A stretch of DNA of 64,000 bases, taken from NCBI GenBank assembly GCA_910584375.1, contig CAJUAH010000021.1, positions 1 to 64,000 on the forward strand, written 5' to 3'. Positions 27,096 through 34,321 of the stretch are shown in pieces. The notes under the pieces were generated by a model. That model saw nothing but the letters and a program-made list of their open reading frames with translations. It was not told the DNA's origin and ran no database searches. The stretch's first letter is position 1, and the number at the start of each line of letters is the position of its first letter. This DNA comes from an uncultured Acetatifactor sp. GTDB lineage: Bacteria > Bacillota > Clostridia > Lachnospirales > Lachnospiraceae. A program made the translations under genes and the position numbers.

Positions 27096-27144
27096 ATAGG
27101 ACAGAATCAGTTCAACAGTCCCAGTCAAACTAACTCTATCCCAT
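27096..27144 (-). terminator. Terminator of sigK
   Basis: The arms 27096-27116 and 27124-27144 can form a 21-bp stem. Every mismatch between them is a transition, so all can be closed as G-U pairs in the minus-strand RNA. The loop is 7 nt and the stem is followed on the minus strand by TTTTGT. It lies 36 nt after the sigK stop. Confidence 0.75.
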
Positions 27145-27179
27145 TTTATTAACAGTTCTTCCTCTTATTCGCTCTCCGC

Positions 27180-27815
27180 CTACCCCTGCTCAAACTTCTC
27201 CCGCAGTTTGTTAAGCGCTTTCTTCTCGATCCGACTCACATAACTCCGCGAGATTCCCAATCTCTCCCCGATCTCGCTCTGGGTCAGTTCCCGGTTCCCC
27301 CACAGTCCGTACCGCAGCAGCAGTATCTCTCGCTCCCGGTCGGTCAACTCCCGCTGCATCAGCGTCATCAGCCTGCGGACATTGCCCCGCAGTTCCAGGG
27401 CCTCCACCACGTCCGGCTGCTCCTGCTCGATCACGTCCATCAGGTGTATCTCGTTCCCCTCTTTGTCCTGTCCGATGGGTTCGTAGAGGGATACTTCCCG
27501 GGACGTCTTTTTCTTGCTGCGCAGCAGCATCAGCAATTCATTGTCAATGCATCTGCAGGCGTAGGTGGCCAGCCGCCCCTTGCCCGCGTCAAAAGTGTCT
27601 ATGGCCTTGATCAGGCCGATACAGCCGATGGAAATCATATCCTCCATATCTTCGTCCACATTCTGATATTTCTTGGCCACATGGGCCACCAGGCGCAGAT
27701 TTCGCTCTATGAGAATGTCCTTGGCAGCCTTGGCCTGATCGGCGTCTCCCTCCCGGAGCTGGCGGACATAGTAGGTTTCTTCTCCTGAGGTCAAAGGTTT
27801 CTGAAAGGTCTTCAA
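27180..27815 (-). CDS. sigK: Sporulation sigma factor SigK (mature-type N-terminus)
   Basis: The product has 211 aa. It starts at a TTG (27815) with GTGGAGG 8 nt upstream. The N-terminus MKTFQKPLTSGEETYYVRQL is followed by IERNLRLVAHVAKKYQN, EDMISIGCIGLIKAIDTFDA, ATYACRCIDNELLMLLRS and the region 4 helix-turn-helix GERLGISRSYVSRIEKKALN. This is the SigK/SigE branch, and the SRIEKKAL end and short N-terminus favour SigK. SigK directs late mother-cell transcription. There is no skin-like interruption. No long pro-sequence is visible, so activity may not depend on SpoIVFB cleavage in the way it does in Bacillus; other Clostridia lack it too. Confidence 0.87.
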   Translation of the reverse strand: MKTFQKPLTSGEETYYVRQLREGDADQAKAAKDILIERNLRLVAHVAKKYQNVDEDMEDMISIGCIGLIKAIDTFDAGKGRLATYACRCIDNELLMLLRSKKKTSREVSLYEPIGQDKEGNEIHLMDVIEQEQPDVVEALELRGNVRRLMTLMQRELTDREREILLLRYGLWGNRELTQSEIGERLGISRSYVSRIEKKALNKLREKFEQG

Positions 27816-27937
27816 TCGCAGCCTCCACAGGATACTCTTACCTCTAGTCTATGTGCCTGGGACAGTACAGGTGCATTTCCCAATTTTCACTATTTCTGTT
27901 CTTCCCTCCCGGGATACAGCCCCATCCTCCTCGCCGT

Positions 27938-28066
27938 ACAAAATCCTCTGCCATTCCCGGCTTTAGCACTACTTTCTCTCACAAAATCCGCCGCCATTCC
28001 CGGCTTTAGCACTACTTTCCCGCGCAAAATTCGCCGCTACCCCCTGTTTTATCACTACTTTCACGG
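27938..28066. repeat. 43-bp tandem repeat, three copies
   Basis: ACTACTTTC recurs at 27968, 28011 and 28054, giving an exact 43-bp step. Units begin ACAAAATCC and contain CCATTCCCGGCTTTAGC in the first two copies. The third copy is more diverged. 43 is not a multiple of three, so it is non-coding. It fills most of the 315-bp gap between sigK and hemW (27816-28130); positions 27816-27937 show nothing recognised. Confidence 0.75.
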
Positions 28067-28142
28067 TATCATGGGCAAAATGCGTTGCGCTTAACTGTAC
28101 TAATTGATATATGCGCTGGCGCGCACAAAGTCAAGGTATAAC
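28065..28142 (+). repeat. ~70-bp hairpin/promoter-like element overlapping the hemW stop codon
   Basis: TATCAT at 28067 and TATAAC at 28137 are 70 bp apart, with a TGCGC-TGGC-GCGCA hairpin at 28112-28125. The element resembles the units before the LysR gene. Read on the minus strand it carries TTGACT (28134-28129), 17 nt, TATATC (28111-28106), a good promoter whose spacer is the palindrome. Its last 12 bases supply the final codons and TGA stop of hemW. Confidence 0.55.
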
Positions 28143-29300
28143 AGGCTCCAGGAAATCCGCCATCACATAATTGGCCAGATCCAGCCCTCTCTCCGTCAGG
28201 CACAGACGTCGGCCATTCCCGCTGTCCTGCCAGGTCAACAGCCCCTGCCCCACATGTCGGCAGATGGCCTCGCCGTAGACCTGCTCCAATCCACAGTGAA
28301 AAGTATCGAGAAAATCCTGCTCCCCCACGCCCGCTGTCAAACGCAGTCCCAGAAACATGAACTCCCCCATCTGCTCCGCCGCAGACAACCGGCAGAGCGG
28401 TTCCCTCTGCCACAGCGGTTCCTCCAGATAGGCCGCCAGGTCCCTCCCGTTCTGGAACCTGACATTTTCGATCAGGGAGGCCGCCCCGATGCCAAAACCC
28501 AAATAATTTTCCCGGGTCCAGTACCCCCGGTTATGGCGGCACGCACAGCCCTCTTTCGCATAGTTGGATATCTCATAGCGCCGGTATCCGTATTCCAGCA
28601 AAATCTCCCTCGTCAGCTGATACAACGCCCGCTCCGTATCCTCATCCGGCAGCATCAGCTCCCCCGCCCCGTAGCGCTCCCAAAAGGCCGTCCCCTCCTC
28701 CAGGATCAGGCTGTAGGCGGAAATATGCTCCGGCGGGGGCGCAAGCTCCGCCACCCGCCGCAGGGTAGTCTCATAAGAGTCCGGCGTCTGCCCGGGCAGG
28801 CCGCTCATAACGTCCACATTGATATGCGTGAAACCCGCTGCCACCGCCGCAGCATACGCGTCCTGGAACTGCCGCCAGGTATGGATCCGCCCCAGCGCCT
28901 TCAATTCCTCATCCCAGGAAGACTGCAATCCCAGGCTCAGACGGTTCACACCCGCCCGGCGATATCCCGCCAGAGACGTCCGGTTCACCGTGCCCGGGTT
29001 GGCCTCCATCGTGATCTCCGCCTGAGGGGAAAACCGGTAAAGACAGCGCACCGCATCCAGAATGCGCCCGATCTGCCCCGGTTCCAGTACGCTGGGCGTA
29101 CCGCCGCCTATAAACACGGTAGCTACATGATAATCCCGATACTGCGCCGCCCGCCCCCGGATCTCCCGCTCCAGAGCCCTCACATATTTTTCCCGCGTGT
29201 CCCGACTTGCGGGGGCGGACAGAAAATCACAGTAGCCGCACTTGCGCAGACAGAACGGGATATGCACATATATCTCCAGATTTTTAGTATTTTCCTCCAT
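28131..29300 (-). CDS. hemW: HemW-type radical SAM heme chaperone (HemN-like)
   Basis: The product has 389 aa. The radical SAM cluster motif is C17-x3-C21-x2-C24 in IPFCLRKCGYCDF. FIGGGTPSVLE, GVNRLSLGLQS and DVMSGLPGQT follow, as in oxygen-independent coproporphyrinogen-dehydrogenase-like proteins. HemW lacks the extra N-terminal residues of true HemN and delivers heme to respiratory enzymes. The start at 29300 is 2 nt after the lepA stop, with a weak ribosome site inside lepA; an upstream extension would overlap lepA. The last codons and stop lie within a repeat element. Confidence 0.87.
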   Translation of the reverse strand: MEENTKNLEIYVHIPFCLRKCGYCDFLSAPASRDTREKYVRALEREIRGRAAQYRDYHVATVFIGGGTPSVLEPGQIGRILDAVRCLYRFSPQAEITMEANPGTVNRTSLAGYRRAGVNRLSLGLQSSWDEELKALGRIHTWRQFQDAYAAAVAAGFTHINVDVMSGLPGQTPDSYETTLRRVAELAPPPEHISAYSLILEEGTAFWERYGAGELMLPDEDTERALYQLTREILLEYGYRRYEISNYAKEGCACRHNRGYWTRENYLGFGIGAASLIENVRFQNGRDLAAYLEEPLWQREPLCRLSAAEQMGEFMFLGLRLTAGVGEQDFLDTFHCGLEQVYGEAICRHVGQGLLTWQDSGNGRRLCLTERGLDLANYVMADFLEPVIP

Positions 29301-29302
29301 AG

Positions 29303-31120
29303 CTACTTCCGATCGTCCAGTTTCAGCACGCTCATGAAAGCCTTCTGGGGTATCTCCACATTGCCGATCTGGCGCATACGTTTCTTGCCTTCCTTCTGCT
29401 TTTCCAGAAGTTTCTTTTTGCGGGTGATATCGCCGCCGTAACACTTGGCCAGCACATCCTTACGCATGGCCTTGACGGTCTCTCTGGCGATGATCTTGCC
29501 CCCCACCGCCGCCTGTATGGGAATCTCAAACAGATGCCTGGGGATCTCGTCCTTGAGCTTTTCACACATCTTCCGCCCCCGCTCGTACGCGGAATCCGCA
29601 TGAACGATAAAGGACAACGCATCCACTTCCTCCCGGTTGATCAGGATATCCAGTTTCACCAGGCTGGACTGCTCATAGCCCTTTAAGTCATAGTCAAAGG
29701 AGGCATAGCCCCGGGACCGGGATTTGAGCGCGTCAAAAAAGTCATAAATAATCTCGTTTAAGGGCAGTTCGTATTTCAACAGCGCCCGGGTACCCTCTAT
29801 ATACTCCATGCCCAGATAGCGGCCCCGCCGTTCCTGGCACAGCTCCATGATGGAACCGATAAACTCGCTGGTGACCATAATCTCGGCATTGACGATGGGT
29901 TCCTCCATATACTCGATCTCGGAGGGGTCCGGCAGATTGGAGGGATTGGTCAGTTCCACGGTCTCCCCGTTGGTTCTGTGTACCTTATAGATAACGCCCG
30001 GCGCGGTGGTCACCAGATCCAGATTGTACTCTCTCTCCAGCCTCTCCTGTATGATCTCCAGATGCAGCAGCCCCAGGAATCCGCAGCGGAATCCAAATCC
30101 CAGCGCCACCGAAGTCTCCGGCTCGTAGTGCAAAGAAGCGTCGTTTAACTGCAATTTTTCCAACGCGTCCCGCAGATCCGGATACTTGGCGCCGTCCGCG
30201 GGATACATGCCGCAGTACACCATGGACTGCACTTTTTTATAACCGGGCAGCGGCTCCGCGCAGGGATTGCGGTCGTCCGTCACCGTATCCCCCACCGCCG
30301 TATCCTTCAGATTCTTGATGGAGGCGGTGATGTAGCCCACCATACCGGCGGAAAGCTCCTCGCAGGGGATGAACTGGCCCGCGCCGAAATACCCCACCTC
30401 CACCACCTCCTGTTTTGCCCCGGTGGCCATCATGCGGATCACAGTGCCCTTTTTCACCCTGCCTTCCTTAATCCGGCAGAAAATAATGACGCCCTTGTAG
30501 GAGTCGTACACAGAGTCAAAGATCAGCGCCTGCAACGGATTGTCCGGACTGCCGCCGGGAGCCGGAATCCTGTGTACGATCTGCTCCAGCACCTGGTCGA
30601 TGCCGATGCCGTTCTTGGCGGAAATCAGGGGGGCGTCCTGGGCCTCCAGGCCGATCACGTCCTCGATCTCCTCGATCACCCTCTGGGGTTCCGCGCTGGG
30701 CAGATCGATCTTATTGATCACCGGAAACACTTCCAGATCGTGATCCAGCGCCAGATACACATTGGCCAGGGTCTGGGCCTCGATCCCCTGGGCGGCGTCC
30801 ACCACCAGGATCGCTCCGTCGCAGGCCGCCAGGGAACGGCTGACCTCATAATTAAAATCCACATGCCCCGGCGTATCGATGAGATTGAAGATATATTCCT
30901 GCCCGTCCTGGGCCTTGTAGATCGTGCGCACGGTCTGGGCCTTGATGGTGATGCCCCTCTCCCGCTCCAGCTCCATATTGTCCAGCACCTGAGCCTGCAT
31001 CTCCCGGCTGGTCAAAAGCCCGGTGCTCTCGATGATGCGATCCGCCAGGGTTGACTTGCCGTGGTCGATATGCGCCACTATACAAAAATTGCGTATTCTG
31101 CTCTGCTCTATAGAACTCAT
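29303..31120 (-). CDS. lepA: Elongation factor 4 (LepA)
   Basis: The product has 605 aa, full length. G1 is in IVAHIDHGKSTLADRI, G3 in LIDTPGHVDF, G4 in VINKIDLP. The LepA-specific C-terminal domain is present (YDLKGYEQSSLVKLDILIN, then GGKIIARETVKAMRKDVLAK, CYGGDITRKKKLLEKQKEGK). It is a ribosome-binding GTPase that affects back-translocation and initiation. The start at 31120 gives the usual N-terminus and has GAGAGG upstream. It is cotranscribed with hemW, a common clostridial pairing, from a promoter at the edge of the 22-bp repeat array. Confidence 0.97.
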   Translation of the reverse strand: MSSIEQSRIRNFCIVAHIDHGKSTLADRIIESTGLLTSREMQAQVLDNMELERERGITIKAQTVRTIYKAQDGQEYIFNLIDTPGHVDFNYEVSRSLAACDGAILVVDAAQGIEAQTLANVYLALDHDLEVFPVINKIDLPSAEPQRVIEEIEDVIGLEAQDAPLISAKNGIGIDQVLEQIVHRIPAPGGSPDNPLQALIFDSVYDSYKGVIIFCRIKEGRVKKGTVIRMMATGAKQEVVEVGYFGAGQFIPCEELSAGMVGYITASIKNLKDTAVGDTVTDDRNPCAEPLPGYKKVQSMVYCGMYPADGAKYPDLRDALEKLQLNDASLHYEPETSVALGFGFRCGFLGLLHLEIIQERLEREYNLDLVTTAPGVIYKVHRTNGETVELTNPSNLPDPSEIEYMEEPIVNAEIMVTSEFIGSIMELCQERRGRYLGMEYIEGTRALLKYELPLNEIIYDFFDALKSRSRGYASFDYDLKGYEQSSLVKLDILINREEVDALSFIVHADSAYERGRKMCEKLKDEIPRHLFEIPIQAAVGGKIIARETVKAMRKDVLAKCYGGDITRKKKLLEKQKEGKKRMRQIGNVEIPQKAFMSVLKLDDRK

Positions 31121-31189
31121 CCGTATTTCCTCTCTGTCTCCCGCTTTCATGCAGCCGCAGGGTCCTTGCGTTCCTGCCCACATGTCCCC

Positions 31190-31218
31190 ATTCTACCAGA
31201 AATTCCCCGACTCCGCAA
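31190..31218 (-). promoter_or_regulatory. Promoter of lepA-hemW inside the first repeat unit
   Basis: TTGCGG (31218-31213), 17-nt spacer, TAGAAT (31195-31190), with a TGG extended -10, on the minus strand. The -35 box lies in the most degenerate, promoter-proximal unit of the 22-bp array. Confidence 0.6.
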
Positions 31219-31450
31219 GCCTATATCCCGGCTCTGTCAGAGCAATATCCCGGCTCTGTCAGCGCAATATCCCAACTCTGTCAGCGCAATATCCCAACTC
31301 TGTCAGCGCAATATCCCAACTCTGTCAGCGCAATATCCCGACTCTGTCAGCGCAATATCCTGTTCTCATCAGGGCAAATCCCATCCCTTCCAGAGCAATA
31401 TCCCATCCCCGTCAGGACATATCAAGTCCCTTTCAGGGCGATACCCCGAC
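31210..31450. repeat. 22-bp tandem repeat array, about 11 units
   Basis: CTCTGTCAG starts at 31232, 31254, 31276, 31298, 31320 and 31342, an exact 22-bp step. Degenerate units continue at ~31364, ~31386, ~31408 and ~31430, and one lies before at ~31210. The minus-strand unit is GGGATATTGCGCTGACAGAG plus two bases. The array fills the spoIIP-lepA gap and extends into the last five codons of spoIIP, supplying its TGA stop. A 22-bp step equals about two helical turns. Confidence 0.85.
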
Positions 31451-32788
31451 GGCGCCCTCACGGGTCTGCTCCCCGGACAGCACCAGATCCAGCAGATGCG
31501 CAATGGGATCGCAGGCGTTCATAGCCTCCTCCAGCGTATTGTTCTGTGCCCCCAGCTCGATTAACAGTGTACGGGGACGCAGATGCATATTATAACGATA
31601 ACCGTTTATGTAATTTCTCCGGGTCAGGCCGGGATAATATTCTTCCGCTTTCAATTTCATCTGAAAAGAAAACGCCAGATTGTCCGACAGGTTGTCGTTT
31701 TGCAGATAATCAATGCTGCCGGTTCTGCGGGTCCAACTGATTCCGTTAAAAAACATGAACCGTGCGGTGGGCCTTCCGTCCAAATCCATGACCAGGCGGT
31801 TGCTCTCGTCTGCCACGGCGTCCCGGTGCAGATCAATGATTACCTGGATCTGCGGATTTTCCTCCAGCAGCCGGGTGATCTCCGGCAAAGAACGGGAATA
31901 GGCATTATCTCTGGTCTCTTTATCATAAGCGCCCAGATGGTGCAATACCTGATAACCGTACCGCTGTTCCAGGATATCCGCCAGATGCTGCCCTACCCCC
32001 ATGATGGTCGTGGAGTCGTCCCCAGGTACCGAATCCGCAAATCCCTCCCGGGAATGGGTATGGTAGATCAGTATCTGCGGCCCTTCCTGCCCCTTGTCAA
32101 TGCTCAGATCCCGCTGCGACAGTTTCTCCACATCCAGCAAATCTCTGCCTATATTAGTGACACTGTCCACGGAGTAATAGCGGTTTCGCAATGTCTCATA
32201 ATCCTGCAATTCCGTGAGATCCACTGTCTGCTGCCGCACATGGGGGGTGAATCCCCCGCTCTCCCCGTCTAAAATCGCGTTTTCCGAACTGACCGCATCC
32301 GGGATACCGGCTGTCAGACCCCCGCTTTCCGGCTGCTCTGTCTCATCCCCGGCATACCATCCGTTTTCCGCCAGCAGGCTCTCCAGATCCAGCATTGTCA
32401 CACTGTCTGTATCCTCCGTGAAATGTTCCTGATTTTCCAGTCTCATCAGTTCTTCCAGCGTCAGCTCTGTCTCCTGTGAAAATGCCCCGTCCGGTTGCCG
32501 CACAGCCACCTGACCGGCCTGGGTCCGGTAAAGGTATCCGGGCATCCATTCCTCCAGCGCCTCCCGGGTGACGGTCAAATCCTCCTGCCCCTCCTGCCCC
32601 CATGCCAGAACCGGCAGCAATTCCCCGGCGCTCTCCTCACATTCTGCCCGAAACAGCCGCGCGGACAGGCTCTCCCGCCGGGAACGTTCACCTCCGCCTG
32701 CCAGCGCCTGCCATATGGCCAACAGGATACCGCATACCACAATGACAGGGATTATTTTATTACCGATCCTGTGTTTGACAGGCCTCAC
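31433..32788 (-). CDS. spoIIP: Stage II sporulation protein P
   Basis: The product has 451 aa. An N-terminal signal-anchor (KIIPVIVVCGILLAIWQALA) is followed by a long variable region and the SpoIIP amidase/endopeptidase domain: ILIYHTHSREGF, MGVGQHLADIL, VIIDLHRDAV and LLIELGAQNNTLEEA. It acts with SpoIID and SpoIIM to degrade septal peptidoglycan during engulfment. The start is a GTG at 32788; an in-frame TGA just upstream excludes a longer form. A SigE-like promoter is seen upstream. The 3' end is embedded in the 22-bp repeat array. Confidence 0.92.
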   Translation of the reverse strand: MRPVKHRIGNKIIPVIVVCGILLAIWQALAGGGERSRRESLSARLFRAECEESAGELLPVLAWGQEGQEDLTVTREALEEWMPGYLYRTQAGQVAVRQPDGAFSQETELTLEELMRLENQEHFTEDTDSVTMLDLESLLAENGWYAGDETEQPESGGLTAGIPDAVSSENAILDGESGGFTPHVRQQTVDLTELQDYETLRNRYYSVDSVTNIGRDLLDVEKLSQRDLSIDKGQEGPQILIYHTHSREGFADSVPGDDSTTIMGVGQHLADILEQRYGYQVLHHLGAYDKETRDNAYSRSLPEITRLLEENPQIQVIIDLHRDAVADESNRLVMDLDGRPTARFMFFNGISWTRRTGSIDYLQNDNLSDNLAFSFQMKLKAEEYYPGLTRRNYINGYRYNMHLRPRTLLIELGAQNNTLEEAMNACDPIAHLLDLVLSGEQTREGAVGVSP

Positions 32789-32814
32789 CCGCTTTCACCC
32801 GGTTCATCCTTATT

Positions 32815-32844
32815 ACTATATGCATTTCCGGCCTGCGACATTCC
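32815..32844 (-). promoter_or_regulatory. Candidate SigE-type promoter of spoIIP
   Basis: GGAATGTC (32844-32837), 14-nt spacer, CATATAGT (32822-32815) on the minus strand. The -10 matches the SigE form CATAYAHT in 7 of 8 positions; the -35 is weaker. It fits mother-cell expression of spoIIP. Confidence 0.4.
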
Positions 32845-32860
32845 AGAGCGGATACCGGAT

Positions 32861-33778
32861 TCAGGCCTGGCACTCCAGCGCCATGTTGATACCTTCCGAT
32901 ACCGTATAGCTGACCCTTTTCACCACCGCGTCAATGTCCTTACCCGTCATATACATATTGTTCAGCTCCACAAATGCCGTGCGGTGGTTTCCCATATATT
33001 TTACCCGGTCAAATCCCTGCTCCGTCTCCATGATCCGCTCCAACGCGTCGCCGACGATCGTAGCGGCGTCCACCACCGTGGGAACGCCGATGGCGATGAC
33101 CGGCACTCCCAGGCTCTCCTGTGTCAGAGCATTGCGGTGATTACCCACCCCCGAACCGGGCTGTATCCCGGTATTGGTGATCTGAATGGTACGATTCAGA
33201 CGCCGTGTGCTGCGGGCGGCCAGCGCGTCAATGACAATCAGCAGATCGGGGCAGGTCTCCACCACTACGCCCTTGATGATTTCCGCAGTCTCCATACCGG
33301 TCTTGGCCATCACACCCGGCTCAATGCTGCTGATCAGATTCATCCTTTTTTTGTTGTAGGCGGCCGACCCATATTCTTTCACTATATGGCGGGTGATAAA
33401 CAGGTTGTCCACGACCTGCGGACCCAGCGCGTCCGCCGTGACTTCCCGATTGCCCAGACCCACCACCAGCACGGAAAGCTCTTCTTCATCCTGCACGATC
33501 ATCTGCATCAGTTCTCTGGACAGACATTCCGATATCTCTCTGTGATAGTCCTCGTCCGGCTCCAGCAGGGCGGGAGCCTCTATGGTGACATAAATGCCAA
33601 TGGGCTTACCCATGGCTTTGGCCGCGTTTTTAGTGTCGATCATAACCTTTGTGACCCGTATGTCCTCCTGCTCCTGATAGTATTCCTCCACCCGGACGCC
33701 GCGCAGTTCACTCTCAGCCTCCGAGATGCTCTCCCTGGCCTCCAGAGCCAGATCCGTCCTTACCTGAAACCCGCTCAT
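32861..33778 (-). CDS. gpr: GPR endopeptidase (germination protease)
   Basis: The product has 305 aa. It starts MSGFQVRTDLALEARE; the RTDLALE stretch is the N-terminal self-cleavage site of the zymogen. VVGLGNREVTADALGPQVVD and ISSIEPGVMAKTGMETAEII are the conserved core of this aspartic-acid-type protease. It degrades small acid-soluble spore proteins at germination. AAGGAG lies 8 nt before the ATG at 33778. It precedes spoIIP, the standard clostridial order. I could not fix a SigG/SigF promoter upstream. Confidence 0.95.
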   Translation of the reverse strand: MSGFQVRTDLALEARESISEAESELRGVRVEEYYQEQEDIRVTKVMIDTKNAAKAMGKPIGIYVTIEAPALLEPDEDYHREISECLSRELMQMIVQDEEELSVLVVGLGNREVTADALGPQVVDNLFITRHIVKEYGSAAYNKKRMNLISSIEPGVMAKTGMETAEIIKGVVVETCPDLLIVIDALAARSTRRLNRTIQITNTGIQPGSGVGNHRNALTQESLGVPVIAIGVPTVVDAATIVGDALERIMETEQGFDRVKYMGNHRTAFVELNNMYMTGKDIDAVVKRVSYTVSEGINMALECQA

Positions 33779-33838
33779 ATGAATTCTCCTTTTCACAAAT
33801 TTCTATATCAGTTTTTGCGTTTTTTTCTGTTTTATGTA

Positions 33839-33867
33839 TTGACAAATATCCATTCTTTTACTAAAAT
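33839..33867 (+). promoter_or_regulatory. Promoter of rpsT
   Basis: TTGACA (33839-33844), 17-nt spacer, TAAAAT (33862-33867). The ~85-nt leader has a CTCCGT/ACGGAG pairing and CTTAG/CTAAG arms that could form a structure for S20 autocontrol. Confidence 0.7.
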
Positions 33868-33956
33868 ACAAGAGTATGTTTACCTTAGTCCTCCGTGTCT
33901 GGCTAAGATAAACGGAGCGATAACAACACAAATGTACTGTAATTGGAGGTGTAATC

Positions 33957-34220
33957 TTGGCAAACATTAAATCCGCTAAAAAGAGAATTCTGGTAAACCG
34001 CACCAAGGCTGAAAGGAATAAATCCATTAAGTCCGGCACAAAGACCGCGATCAAGAAGGTTTTGACCGCCGTCGAGTCCGGTGATAAGGCTGCCGCCGAG
34101 TCCGAGCTGAAGGCTGCTACCAAGACCATTGAGATGGCTGCGTCCAAGGGCGTTTATCACAAGAATAATGCCGCCAGAAAGGTGTCCCGCTTAAGCAAAG
34201 CCGTAAACCAGATGGCATAA
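33957..34220 (+). CDS. rpsT: 30S ribosomal protein S20
   Basis: The product has 87 aa, MANIKSAKKRILVNRTKAER at the N-terminus and NNAARKVSRLSKAVNQMA at the C-terminus, the S20 signature. The start is TTG at 33957 with GGAGGT 6 nt upstream. Non-ATG starts are a known feature of rpsT in several bacteria and limit its translation. It assembles into the body of the 30S subunit. It is divergent from gpr and has its own strong promoter and terminator. Confidence 0.97.
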   Translation: MANIKSAKKRILVNRTKAERNKSIKSGTKTAIKKVLTAVESGDKAAAESELKAATKTIEMAASKGVYHKNNAARKVSRLSKAVNQMA

Positions 34221-34233
34221 ATCATTTTTTATA

Positions 34234-34276
34234 AAAAAAGAAACATCCATACCGTCATGTGGATGTTTCTTTTTTG
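34234..34276 (+). terminator. Terminator of rpsT
   Basis: AAAGAAACATCCA pairs with TGGATGTTTCTTT around TACCGTCATG, followed by TTTT; the A-run on the 5' side makes it bidirectional for the convergent gene at 34322. Confidence 0.85.
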
Positions 34277-34321
34277 TTTCTATTTGTTTGTTTTTCTCTG
34301 TCTGTTTTTCTCTGTTTATTT

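Noticed and set aside
27938..28066. CRISPR or coding repeat
   Set aside because: Only three contiguous 43-bp units, no spacers, and not a multiple of three.
28104..29441. 445-codon plus-strand open frame opposite hemW
   Set aside because: Shadow of a radical SAM gene with all cluster residues; composition is implausible.
31210..31450. CRISPR array
   Set aside because: Units are contiguous without unique spacers, and no cas genes are present.
31023..31595. Plus-strand open frames across the 22-bp repeats giving repeated SVSAIS and RNIPTLSAQYP peptides
   Set aside because: A 22-bp unit rotates through all three frames, so any open frame here is a by-product of stop-free repeats; no ribosome site or homology, and it is antisense to lepA and spoIIP.
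33779..33838. SigG/SigF promoter for gpr
   Set aside because: The closest match (GAATG then CATAAAA) has a 14-nt spacing, too short for the usual 17-18 nt.
32495..33970. 491-codon plus-strand open frame opposite spoIIP and gpr
   Set aside because: It spans two well-supported minus-strand genes and the rpsT promoter.
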